From Bacteroidales bacterium (GTDB taxonomy: Bacteria > Bacteroidota > Bacteroidia > Bacteroidales > ML635J-15): DNA of 8,207 nucleotides. The notes under the pieces are model-generated. The model searched no databases. It saw only the letters and a list, made by a program, of their open reading frames with translations, and was not told the origin of the DNA. The position numbers and the translations under genes are program-made. Each line of letters begins with the position of its first letter. The stretch's first letter is position 1. The stretch is taken from the NCBI GenBank assembly GCA_028697515.1, contig JAQVEY010000091.1:1-8207 (forward strand), given 5' to 3'. Shown here in pieces: positions 1-6,658 of this stretch.

Positions 1-337
1 CTGTATAAGATTTATTTACAAAAAGGTCATTAAATTCTTCTTCGAAGTACTCGTTGAACAAAACAGTATCTTGAAATTCGGTATCGGAGGCATTTTTAAT
101 TTTAACCACTACATTCATCAGTTCATTATTACATCCTACACAAGAAGCTCCATGCACAAAAATGTGAACAGGCAAAGGGTTTAAATTTCCCAAAGAATCA
201 TATTTCATTATATGATAAGGAGCGTCAGCACAAATTTCGGAACCGGTTGTATTTGCCTGTTTTTCGGTTTTCTGTGCAAAAGATACAACTTGGCTAAAGC
301 TTAAAATAAAAATAATAATAAATCCATTTAGTTTCAT
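1..337 (-). CDS. Secreted Cys-containing protein of unknown function (3' end outside window)
   Basis: An open frame of 112 residues runs from an ATG at 337 off the left edge, so the C-terminus is missing. Residues 1-22 form a clear export signal: a Lys, a hydrophobic stretch rich in Ile, Phe and Leu, then SFAQ before Lys23, which fits signal peptidase I cleavage. The visible mature part has Cys36 and a C66-V-G-C69 pair in a His-Gly-Ala-Ser-Cys context, which could bind a metal or form a disulfide. An acidic, aromatic stretch follows. I do not recognise the family. The start overlaps the upstream thioesterase stop by four bases (ATGA), with GGAG just before it, so it is probably translationally coupled and last or late in the operon. 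Periplasmic or surface location is inferred from the signal only. Confidence 0.8.
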   Translation of the reverse strand, partial: MKLNGFIIIFILSFSQVVSFAQKTEKQANTTGSEICADAPYHIMKYDSLGNLNPLPVHIFVHGASCVGCNNELMNVVVKIKNASDTEFQDTVLFNEYFEEEFNDLFVNKSYT

Positions 338-711
338 TTCTCCATAAATTTTTTAACGTCAATAATAAATCTTTCGTGTATTCCCTTGCCGATTTCTCCT
401 TCTTCGTCTCGAGCAATGACATTAAAAACTAGTCTTCGGCGATCAATTTCTATAAGTTCTGATTCGCAAAATACCCGCATTCCGATAGGAGTTGCTTTAG
501 TGTGGGCAATATTAACTTTTGTTCCTACGGTACCAAAACCCTCGGGTAAGAAAGGCAATACAGAACCCAAACAAGTTTTTTCCATTAGGGCAATCATAGC
601 GGGAGTAGCAAAAACTTCGACCAATCCGCTACCATATTTTGCGGCGGTATCTTCGTAAACTACAATTTGTTCTTCCGCTCCTTTTATTCCATTTTTAAGC
701 AAAAATTCCAT
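334..711 (-). CDS. FlK-type hotdog-fold thioesterase
   Basis: This complete 125-residue protein has the length of single-domain hotdog thioesterases of the fluoroacetyl-CoA thioesterase (FlK) family, which hydrolyse small acyl-CoA esters in the cytoplasm. The diagnostic segment [12 protein letters not shown] is at residues 33-44. Thr36, Glu44 and His70 are spaced 8 and 26 residues apart, the same spacing as the FlK catalytic residues Thr42, Glu50 and His76. The C-terminal [11 protein letters not shown] strand also fits the family. Members in non-fluorinating bacteria are widespread and their substrate is usually unknown, so specificity for fluoroacetyl-CoA should not be assumed. The gene starts seven bases after the osmC-like stop, and its own stop overlaps the next start, so all three genes are probably one transcript. 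Confidence 0.9.
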   Translation of the reverse strand: MEFLLKNGIKGAEEQIVVYEDTAAKYGSGLVEVFATPAMIALMEKTCLGSVLPFLPEGFGTVGTKVNIAHTKATPIGMRVFCESELIEIDRRRLVFNVIARDEEGEIGKGIHERFIIDVKKFMEK

Positions 712-718
712 CTATCAA

Positions 719-1126
719 TTAGAATTTGAATGATATTGTTTGTTTAACATCAGTACCCAAACTCAAAGATACTGGGCATAAAGCCGGAACATGTTCAACG
801 ATACTTTGTTGTTTTTTATTTAGCTCACAGACTGAAAAGTCGAACTCAATAATAATTTCTGCTATTTTACGCAAAGGTTCCTGAGCCATAATTTTTGTAG
901 TTTTAGCTTTTGCTCCTACAATTGAAAACCCATGTTCCTGAGCTGCCATTCCGGCAATTGTAAGAATACAATTACACAAACCTGTTGCCACAAGGTCGGT
1001 AGGCGAAAAACACTCGCCTTTACCTTTATTATCAATAGGAGCGTCGGTAATAACTTTCTGACCTGAACGCACATGAGTGTTTTCGGTACGTAAATTTCCT
1101 AGATAAACAGTTTCTGAAGTATGCAT
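719..1126 (-). CDS. OsmC/Ohr-family protein (thiol peroxidase-like)
   Basis: This is a 135-residue protein of the OsmC/Ohr superfamily, whose best studied members reduce organic hydroperoxides with a reactive cysteine pair. The family pattern is present: FSPTDLVATGLCNC at residues 40-53, with Cys53 as the likely peroxidatic cysteine (Cys51 is adjacent), and ALCPVSLSL at 115-123, with Cys117 as its partner. Arg20 and Glu38 lie where family members carry the Arg and Glu that position the reactive thiol. The frame stays open up to an ATG at 1243, but those extra 39 residues are a Phe/Ile-rich translation of AT-rich spacer. The ATG at 1126 gives the normal family length and was chosen. It appears to be the first gene of the minus-strand operon. 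Many YhfA-like OsmC proteins have no proven substrate, so the peroxidase role is inferred. Confidence 0.9.
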   Translation of the reverse strand: MHTSETVYLGNLRTENTHVRSGQKVITDAPIDNKGKGECFSPTDLVATGLCNCILTIAGMAAQEHGFSIVGAKAKTTKIMAQEPLRKIAEIIIEFDFSVCELNKKQQSIVEHVPALCPVSLSLGTDVKQTISFKF

Positions 1127-1134
1127 AATGATAA

Positions 1135-1156
1135 TTTTTTGTAAAATTACAAAAAA
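1135..1156 (-). promoter_or_regulatory. Perfect palindrome upstream of the osmC-like gene, candidate operator/promoter
   Basis: Two perfect 10-base arms, TTTTTTGTAA (1135-1144) and TTACAAAAAA (1147-1156), flank a two-base centre and end eight bases before the osmC-like ATG. Reading the minus strand, TAATTTTA inside the palindrome is one base off the TAnnTTTG -7 box, and a TTG lies 21 bases upstream of it. The dyad could therefore be an operator lying over the operon promoter. The region is very AT-rich, so chance is a real alternative. Confidence 0.4.
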
Positions 1157-1233
1157 GCAGAAAATAATCACAAAAAAGAATATCCAAATAAAAAAATAAT
1201 AACTTTGTAGGAAATAAAAGCTGTAAAAAATGA

Positions 1234-1282
1234 TAAAAACCATACAATATATACCAAAATGGATGTATAAGTATGGTTTTTA
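1234..1282. repeat. 12-base perfect inverted repeat in the divergent intergenic gap
   Basis: TAAAAACCATAC (1234-1245) and its exact reverse complement (1271-1282) surround a 25-base centre that can partly pair as well (ATACC facing GGATGTAT). The dyad lies between the minus-strand operon and the repeat-bounded defence module. It could be a stem-loop that blocks read-through, a regulator site, or part of an insertion junction. No T-run follows the stem on the plus strand beyond the Ts inside the arm. Confidence 0.5.
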
Positions 1283-1297
1283 CAGACATATAAACGA

Positions 1298-1347
1298 GTT
1301 AGCCGTCAGTGTAAAAAAACAAAGACACAGCGGACAATTTGCTACTT
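1298..1347 (+). repeat. Left-end repeat of the defence module, inverted relative to 6659-6711
   Basis: The segment opens with GTTAGCCGTCAGTGT (1298-1312) and closes with CAATTTGCTACTT (1335-1347). Both boxes recur in reverse complement at 6659-6711 with nearly the same spacing (50 versus 53 bases): CAATTTGCTACTT is exact, and the outer box reads GTTAGCCGTTCGGTGT there. The sequence between the boxes is not conserved. This looks like an imperfect terminal inverted repeat of the unit that contains the restriction and Shedu genes. Confidence 0.65.
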
Positions 1348-1390
1348 AAAGACAGAAAAAGAAAAACGAAATAATGAACAGCCCACGCAC

Positions 1391-1454
1391 AAAACTGCAC
1401 ATTTGCAAGCCCCGACACACAAGCCGATGCTTCAGCTTGCAAAAGAGCAGTTTT
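1391..1454 (+). repeat. Structured hairpin element, copy 1
   Basis: A 20-base arm at 1391-1410 pairs with 1435-1454 in 18 of 20 positions. The only mismatches are two A-A oppositions (1401/1444 and 1399/1446) on either side of one C-G pair. The 24-base loop holds AAGCCCC-like sequence and a small inner hairpin AAGC-CGAT-GCTT (1421-1432). A second copy at 6571-6630 has the same loop start, the same mismatch pattern and different outer stem pairs. The right arm ends next to the -33 box of the downstream promoter. Confidence 0.7.
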
Positions 1455-1455
1455 C

Positions 1456-1488
1456 TTGCCGACGCACCCGTAGATAATTGTATATTTG
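1456..1488 (+). promoter_or_regulatory. Bacteroidota-type promoter for the restriction-Shedu operon
   Basis: TTG at 1456-1458 and a perfect TAnnTTTG box, TATATTTG, at 1481-1488 are separated by 22 bases, one more than the usual 19-21. Transcription would start near 1494, giving a leader of about 30 A/T-rich bases without a Shine-Dalgarno before the ATG at 1525. The -33 box touches the right arm of the hairpin at 1391-1454, so the promoter seems to travel with the repeat element. Confidence 0.6.
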
Positions 1489-1524
1489 TGCCTAATAATA
1501 AACATTTAAACAGATTTTAGATTA

Positions 1525-2466
1525 ATGGAAATACGAATCTTGAAACCTCGGAAGGCACTAAACAAAGCCTTTCTGAAAGTAAAACCAAACAGGACTGAAA
1601 TCGAGTGTTTCAAGACTAATTTAATCCAGTTGCTCGACAGGATTAATGACAGCGAATCAGAAGAATTTCATAAGAACCTTGTTTCTGATTTTCTGAAAGA
1701 TACTTACTATAAGCAAAATCATTTTATAAATACAAAAGGTCGAAACGACCTTGTAATACATAACACAAACAGTGCCTCCGGCACCGTGGGTGTTATTATT
1801 GAAGCTAAGAAGCCGACAAATAAATCGGAAATGCTGACCCAAGAAAAAATCAACGTAAAAGCATTTCAAGAATTAGTTTTGTATTATTTACGTGAACGGA
1901 TTACTCAAAAAAACATTGAAATAAAATATTTGATTGCAACCAATATTAACGAATGGTTTATATTTGATGTAACGCTTTTTGATAGGTTATTTGCCCAAAA
2001 TAAAAATCTTGTAAAACAATTCAATGACTTTGAGGGTGGTAGATTGGCAGACATAAAAACAGATTTTTTCTATAAACAAATAGCAGAACCTTTTATTGCT
2101 GAGATAAAACATGATATTGAATTTACCTATTTTGATATTCGTGAGTATAGTAAACCTCTACGAAACGATGACAAAAAGGATGATAATAAACTCATTGCAT
2201 TATTCAAATTACTTTCGCCCGAACATCTTTTAAAACTTCCTTTTGCAAACGACAGCAACAGTCTTGATAAACGTTTTTACGGTGAATTACTTCATATTAT
2301 TGGTTTGATTGAAACCAAAGACGGAAGTAAAAAACTAATTGAACGAAATAAAGACGGCGAACGCAATACAGGTTCATTTCTCGAAAATGCCATTATTCAA
2401 TTAGACAGCCTTGATAAAATTTCAAGGTTGGAAAATTCAAGCCAATTTGGAGCAAACACACAATAA
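1525..2466 (+). CDS. Type IIG restriction-modification enzyme, N-terminal nuclease part (ends at premature in-frame TAA)
   Basis: These 313 residues match the N-terminal part of large single-chain type IIG (Eco57I-like) restriction enzymes. A PD-(D/E)xK nuclease core is visible: helical Glu46/Glu47 in SESEEFHKNLVSDFLKDTYY, Asp75 in GRNDLVI, and Glu93-Ala-Lys95 in GVIIEAKKP. These are the residues expected to bind the metal and cut DNA. The rest (about 200-313) is a helical connector that normally leads straight into the methylase. The ATG at 1525 lies about 30 bases after a good promoter. The frame ends at TAA 2464-2466 but continues in the same frame with coding-like sequence into the methylase, so this is probably the front half of one interrupted gene. 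Alone it would lack the methylase and the DNA-recognition domain, and is unlikely to be a specific nuclease. Confidence 0.85.
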   Translation: MEIRILKPRKALNKAFLKVKPNRTEIECFKTNLIQLLDRINDSESEEFHKNLVSDFLKDTYYKQNHFINTKGRNDLVIHNTNSASGTVGVIIEAKKPTNKSEMLTQEKINVKAFQELVLYYLRERITQKNIEIKYLIATNINEWFIFDVTLFDRLFAQNKNLVKQFNDFEGGRLADIKTDFFYKQIAEPFIAEIKHDIEFTYFDIREYSKPLRNDDKKDDNKLIALFKLLSPEHLLKLPFANDSNSLDKRFYGELLHIIGLIETKDGSKKLIERNKDGERNTGSFLENAIIQLDSLDKISRLENSSQFGANTQ

Positions 2467-2490
2467 AGACTTTTCAATGTTGGACCTGAA
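2464..2490 (+). other. In-frame stop and junction joining the two halves of the type IIG gene
   Basis: The TAA at 2464-2466 is followed in the same frame by R-L-F-N-V-G-P-E and then directly by the L-S-I-T-W of the methylase half (TTG 2491). There is no frameshift, and no other stop from 1525 to 5148. A single base change, for example GAA to TAA, would explain it. Without this stop the gene would encode 1207 residues, a normal type IIG length. No ATG in frame lies near the break; the ATG at 2477 is in another frame and stops after five codons. Restart would need the TTG at 2491, which has only a weak GGA eight bases upstream. Confidence 0.8.
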
Positions 2491-5148
2491 TTGAGTATTA
2501 CTTGGATTAATCGTATTTTGTTTCTGAAATTATTGGAAGCCCAATTAATCAGTTATCACAAGGGCGATAAATCGTATGAGTTTTTGAGTTTCGATAAAAT
2601 AAAAGATTACGACGATTTAAACAGCTTGTTTTTTCAAGTGCTTGCACGCAAGCAAAACGAACGTAACGAAGATGTAAAAACGTTATTTGCAAAAGTTCCT
2701 TATCTGAATAGTTCGCTTTTTGAACCAACAGAAATTGAACACGCAACGCTTTTTATTAGCCAGTTACGCAACGATAAAACTTTGCCTATTTATTCGCAAA
2801 CCGTATTAAAAGACAGCACAGGCAAAAAACGAACAGGAAATATCAATCCGCTCGAATATCTTTTTGATTTTCTTAACGCTTATGATTTTACCAGCGAAGG
2901 AAGCGAAGAAATTCAAGAAGATAACAAAACCCTTATCAATGCTTCTGTTCTTGGATTGATTTTCGAGAAAATAAACGGCTACAAAGACGGTTCATTCTTC
3001 ACACCAGGTTTTATAACCATGTATATGTGCCGTGAAACCATCCGCAAAGCTGTGGCTCAAAAATTTAATGAAAGAAAAGGTTGGAATTGCACCGATATAA
3101 ACTCGCTTTATAATAAAATTGACGACCCAAAAGAAGCGAACAAAATAATTAACGAACTAAAAATTTGCGACCCTGCTGTTGGTTCAGGTCACTTTTTAGT
3201 TTCTGCACTCAATGAAATAATTGCCATAAAAAGCGACCTCAAAATATTGCAAGACCGTGAAGGCAAACGTTTAAAAGAATATCATTTTGAAGTTGTAAAC
3301 GATGAAATGATTGTAACCGACGAAGATGGCGAACTTTTCGAGTACAACCCCACGAACAAAGAAAGCCAACGCATACAGGAAACTTTGTTTCATGAAAAAC
3401 AGACAATAATTGAAAACTGTTTGTTTGGTGTTGACTTAAATCCTAATTCAGTAAAAATTTGCCGTTTGCGTTTATGGATTGAGCTATTAAAAAATGCCTA
3501 TTACAAAAACGAAACAGAACTTGAAACCTTTCCAAACATTGACATAAACATAAAATGCGGGAACTCGCTCATCAGCCGTTTTGCACTTGATGCCGATTTA
3601 AAACAAGCATTAAAAAAGAGTGCCAGTAAATGGACTATTGATAGTTACCGCCTTGCCGTTGAAACATACCGAAACGCTCAAAGCAAAGAGCAAAAACGTG
3701 AAATGGAACGGCTCATAAATGAGATTAAAACCAATTTTCGCAGCGAAATATCGCAAAACGACCCGAAAATAAAACGCCTGAGAGCATTAAATGGTGAATT
3801 ATTTACAATGACAAATCAAGGTCAACTTTTTGAACTATCGAAAAAAGAAAAAGCCGAGTGGAACGCCAAAGTTACCAAACTAACCACCGAAACCCAAAAA
3901 TTGGAAGCGGAAATTGAAGAAATTAAAAGCAACAAGATATACGAAAATGGTTTCGAGTGGCGGTTTGAGTTTCCCGAAGTGCTGGACGATAACGGAGCTT
4001 TTGTTGGCTTTGATGTCGTGATAGGAAATCCGCCGTATGTATACAGAAATGCAGACATTGAAAATATAAAGGAATATTTCAATACCAATTATTACAATAC
4101 TTCAGGTAATTACGACTTGTATAAGTTCTTTATTGAACAATCAATAAAAATATCAAAACATAATGGCTATAATTCGTTAATTACTAATTCATCCTTCTTA
4201 TTACAGACATCTTTCGACAAAACAAGGAAGTTTCTTTTAGAGAATGCCTCGCTAAAAAATATCGTTCCACTTGGAGGCTCTGTTTTTGAAGAAGCGACAG
4301 TTGACTCTGCGATTTATATCCTACAAAAGTCAAAATACGATGGTGGTAAAACACTTGTAATAAATCCAAAAAAACCTATTGAAGTTGCTTCAACCCCAGC
4401 TTATACCTTAAAGCAAGACAGATTTTTAAAAAATGAGTTTTTAGTGTTTGATTACTTGTTGAATGACGAAGAATATAACATCGTAAATAAACTACTATCA
4501 AATTTTCCAAAAATTGAAACTGGCTATGATTTTGGAGTTGGAATAAATACGGGTTATATAAAAGATGAACTAACAGCAGAAATAAAGCTTGACGAAAGAT
4601 ACCATCCTATGGTTCCAGGAACAGGAGTGTCGAAGTATGGAAAAATAAATTCAGATGGTTTTATAATGTATGATAAGGAATTTGTGAAGAGCAAAGGAAA
4701 ACTTGGAAGGACATTACCAGATGAAAAGTTTTTTACAGAACCTAAAATACTGATAGTCAGAACAAGGAACATAACACTTAAAGAGAGAATAATTGCCTCA
4801 ATTGACTATGAGAAAAAATACAATTTAAATCGAATTTCAAATATTATTTCAAAGGACAATAATTCGATTGAAGGACTTTTAGGAGTTTTAAATTCAAAGC
4901 TATTTAATTGGCTTTATTCAAAGAGATATTTTGACTATGAAATAAAGCCGATTTATTTAAGAAACTCTCCCCTTTGTAACACTAACGACAAAGAACTTAA
5001 TAGACTTGTTAAAGAAATAATCGAGTTAAGAAATGCCGATGAGAAAGTTAATATTTCAAAACTAATTTCCTCTATCGACCAATTGGTTTACCAGCTTTAT
5101 GATTTGACTGAAGAAGAAATTAAAATAATTGAAATCACTGTAAAATGA
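2491..5148 (+). CDS. Type IIG restriction-modification enzyme, N6-adenine methylase and target-recognition part
   Basis: This 885-residue frame carries a gamma-type adenine-N6 methyltransferase of the Eco57I type. FFTPGF (169-174) is motif X, DPAVGSGHFL (227-236) is the SAM-binding motif I, FGVDLNP (312-318) carries the acidic motif II residue, GNSL is at 357-360, and NPPY (513-516) is the catalytic motif IV. A charged coiled-coil-like stretch lies at about 450-485. The remaining 300 residues or so should hold the target-recognition domain that sets sequence specificity for both modification and cleavage. The first residues (SITWINRILFLKLLEAQL) are a family segment usually in the middle of the protein, so the TTG at 2491 is a weak start chosen only because it follows the premature stop. 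If translated, this half might still methylate DNA. GC content drops visibly after NPPY. The TGA stop overlaps the Shedu ATG. Confidence 0.87.
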   Translation: MSITWINRILFLKLLEAQLISYHKGDKSYEFLSFDKIKDYDDLNSLFFQVLARKQNERNEDVKTLFAKVPYLNSSLFEPTEIEHATLFISQLRNDKTLPIYSQTVLKDSTGKKRTGNINPLEYLFDFLNAYDFTSEGSEEIQEDNKTLINASVLGLIFEKINGYKDGSFFTPGFITMYMCRETIRKAVAQKFNERKGWNCTDINSLYNKIDDPKEANKIINELKICDPAVGSGHFLVSALNEIIAIKSDLKILQDREGKRLKEYHFEVVNDEMIVTDEDGELFEYNPTNKESQRIQETLFHEKQTIIENCLFGVDLNPNSVKICRLRLWIELLKNAYYKNETELETFPNIDINIKCGNSLISRFALDADLKQALKKSASKWTIDSYRLAVETYRNAQSKEQKREMERLINEIKTNFRSEISQNDPKIKRLRALNGELFTMTNQGQLFELSKKEKAEWNAKVTKLTTETQKLEAEIEEIKSNKIYENGFEWRFEFPEVLDDNGAFVGFDVVIGNPPYVYRNADIENIKEYFNTNYYNTSGNYDLYKFFIEQSIKISKHNGYNSLITNSSFLLQTSFDKTRKFLLENASLKNIVPLGGSVFEEATVDSAIYILQKSKYDGGKTLVINPKKPIEVASTPAYTLKQDRFLKNEFLVFDYLLNDEEYNIVNKLLSNFPKIETGYDFGVGINTGYIKDELTAEIKLDERYHPMVPGTGVSKYGKINSDGFIMYDKEFVKSKGKLGRTLPDEKFFTEPKILIVRTRNITLKERIIASIDYEKKYNLNRISNIISKDNNSIEGLLGVLNSKLFNWLYSKRYFDYEIKPIYLRNSPLCNTNDKELNRLVKEIIELRNADEKVNISKLISSIDQLVYQLYDLTEEEIKIIEITVK

Positions 5149-6398
5149 TTGAATCAAGTTCAAATAATCCTTTTTCTAATCTATTTGACATAGAAACTCA
5201 AAATATTGAGTCTTTAATAATCAAAGAGACTTATAATAAAGAAAATTGCTTTATTTATGAGGGAAATATGATTATTGGTGGTTTTATTATTGTGCAGAAG
5301 AAAAAAGTTAAAACCATTCTTAAAGTCTCATTTTACAAATCAAAAATTGATAAAAAATATATACCACGACTTGAATTTAGAAAAGTAGATGATAACGGAG
5401 AGCCAACAAAGTCTAAGGGCAATGATGTTATTATTAAATTTAGTGACGGTGATGAAGCAAGAGCTTTTTGGAAAGTGATTCATTTTTTACAAGGTTTTAA
5501 GGATTTGGTTGATTTAGGAGACTTTCATTCAAAATACCAAGCTGTAAGTTTTGATTCTTACTTAGTCGATTTTAAGTCTAAAGTTCAAGCAGAGAAAGTC
5601 AAAGAATTAACAGCATTATCTGAATCAACGAAACTCTCTAAACATGAAATTAAGGAGTTGCTCCTACCACATCGTAGAAATGCAGTTCATTGGTTTTATG
5701 CTTTTTTGAAAAATTTACATAACAAAGAAGGAATTAAAGCCTTTGACTCGTACAGAAAGAAACACGCAATAACCGAACAAGGTGAAGAACCTATTTGGCA
5801 TCATTTCTTAAAATCTAATGATTGGATTATTGGATTGAACATTGATATAAAATTCATCCGTGATTTACTTTCAAAACAAAAGGTGGGTTATGAAGACTCT
5901 AAAGGTGTTGGAAGCCCAGAAGTAGATTTATTAGGAATTTCATACTTTACAACCTTAATTGAATTAAAAACAAGTAAAACTAAAATTTTTAAAGAAAAGA
6001 AAACGACAAAATCAAGAGCAAATACTTGGGATTTTTCTGAAGAATTTGTAGAAGCATATAGTCAAACTTTGGCACAAAGGAGTGAGTTAACGGAATACAA
6101 AGACTTTAAAGATGAAAACGGTAGCTTAATTGATACTAAGAAAAATAGAATATTAGACCCAAAGGCAGTTTTAATTATTGGTAATAGAAATGAAGAATTT
6201 CCACACATTAGAAAATCAGAATTTGATATGAAGTCCGATTGTTTTGAAAGAATGAGAAGAGATTCAAGAAATATTGAAATAGTGACATTTGATGAACTTT
6301 TTGAAAGAGCTTTTCATATTGTCTTTACTGACAAATTACCAAAAGATTGGTATAAATTAGACCCTGAAAACTTTAAAATAAATGTTTTAAAACTTTAG
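5145..6398 (+). CDS. sduA: Shedu-family immune nuclease (DUF4263)
   Basis: The 417-residue protein ends in a DUF4263 domain, the nuclease of the Shedu anti-phage system. The PD-(D/E)xK signature is visible as PEVDLLGI with Asp261, and LIELKTSK with Glu273-Leu-Lys275. The helix EAYSQTLAQ carries Gln307, and the late strands AVLIIGNRN and RNIEIVTFDELFERA are typical of the family. Residues 1 to about 180 are the variable N-terminal part that in Shedu proteins is thought to control or target the nuclease. An IWHHFLKSNDWIIGLN segment (about 222-237) opens the conserved region. Known Shedu systems act as single-gene cytoplasmic defences. Here the ATG overlaps the methylase stop (ATGA), so it is co-translated with a restriction-modification enzyme. 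Catalytic residues look intact. Its base composition is AT-rich, like the end of the methylase gene. Confidence 0.85.
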   Translation: MIESSSNNPFSNLFDIETQNIESLIIKETYNKENCFIYEGNMIIGGFIIVQKKKVKTILKVSFYKSKIDKKYIPRLEFRKVDDNGEPTKSKGNDVIIKFSDGDEARAFWKVIHFLQGFKDLVDLGDFHSKYQAVSFDSYLVDFKSKVQAEKVKELTALSESTKLSKHEIKELLLPHRRNAVHWFYAFLKNLHNKEGIKAFDSYRKKHAITEQGEEPIWHHFLKSNDWIIGLNIDIKFIRDLLSKQKVGYEDSKGVGSPEVDLLGISYFTTLIELKTSKTKIFKEKKTTKSRANTWDFSEEFVEAYSQTLAQRSELTEYKDFKDENGSLIDTKKNRILDPKAVLIIGNRNEEFPHIRKSEFDMKSDCFERMRRDSRNIEIVTFDELFERAFHIVFTDKLPKDWYKLDPENFKINVLKL

Positions 6399-6402
6399 AA
6401 TT

Positions 6403-6543
6403 ATGGCAACAAAAACAGTTCCGGTAAAACCTCACAAAAGGTCAACTCCATCACCTACACCAAGAAAAAATCCTGATGCACCAAAACCAGGTCCAAAGAC
6501 AGTTCCAGTTCAACCACACAAAAGGACACCGCCGAAAAAGTAA
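6403..6543 (+). CDS. Small proline/lysine-rich protein with internal repeat, third gene of the defence operon
   Basis: A 46-residue frame begins four bases after the Shedu stop and encodes a very basic, disordered-looking peptide with 13 Pro, 9 Lys and 3 Arg and no hydrophobic core. It contains a duplicated ten-residue motif: KTVPVKPHKR (4-13) and KTVPVQPHKR (32-41). The two copies differ at three third-codon positions without changing the amino acid (CCG/CCA, GTA/GTT, CCT/CCA) and at one replacement, AAA/CAA. That pattern supports real coding. The V-x-PH-R pattern is loosely like the PHxRT motif found in small proteins and protein tails, but I do not recognise a family. The spacing suggests translational coupling with Shedu. 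A DNA-binding, regulatory or toxin role would be speculation. Confidence 0.65.
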   Translation: MATKTVPVKPHKRSTPSPTPRKNPDAPKPGPKTVPVQPHKRTPPKK

Positions 6544-6570
6544 ATGATTACAATGACAACGCTTCACAGC

Positions 6571-6630
6571 CACACACATTGCCAAGCCCCACGAGCCTAC
6601 GCTAAAGCCAAAGCTTGTCAAAGAGTGTGT
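6571..6630 (+). repeat. Structured hairpin element, copy 2
   Basis: The arm 6571-6587 pairs with 6613-6629 in 14 of 17 positions. It shares with copy 1 (1391-1454) the AAGCCCC loop start, the closing AAGC/GCTT pairs and the A-A, C-G, A-A internal mismatch cluster. The outer pairs differ: ACAC facing GTGT here against AC-TG-type pairs there, with both partners changed. It lies 27 bases after the small-protein stop and could also slow transcription, but no T-run follows. Both copies are followed by a short ACGCAC box. Confidence 0.65.
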
Positions 6631-6658
6631 CTGTCCCAACGCACGGCAGACAGTAACG

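Noticed and set aside
386..658. 90-residue plus-strand frame
   Set aside because: It lies wholly opposite the FlK-like thioesterase gene, which has catalytic-residue support.
1127..1243. N-terminal extension of the OsmC-like protein to an ATG at 1243
   Set aside because: The added 39 residues are Phe/Ile-rich translation of AT-rich spacer with a palindrome. Starting at 1126 gives the normal family length.
1032..1289. 85-residue minus-strand frame
   Set aside because: Overlaps the OsmC-like coding region in another frame; composition reflects AT-rich spacer.
1299..1505. 68-residue minus-strand frame
   Set aside because: Covers the hairpin element and the operon promoter. No family features, and its C-terminal half is noise from the repeat.
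2464..2466. Alternative genetic code to explain the in-frame TAA
   Set aside because: TAA, TAG and TGA all serve as normal stops for other genes in the window.
2549..4772. Several short minus-strand frames opposite the methylase gene
   Set aside because: All lie inside a coding region with clear methylase motifs on the plus strand.
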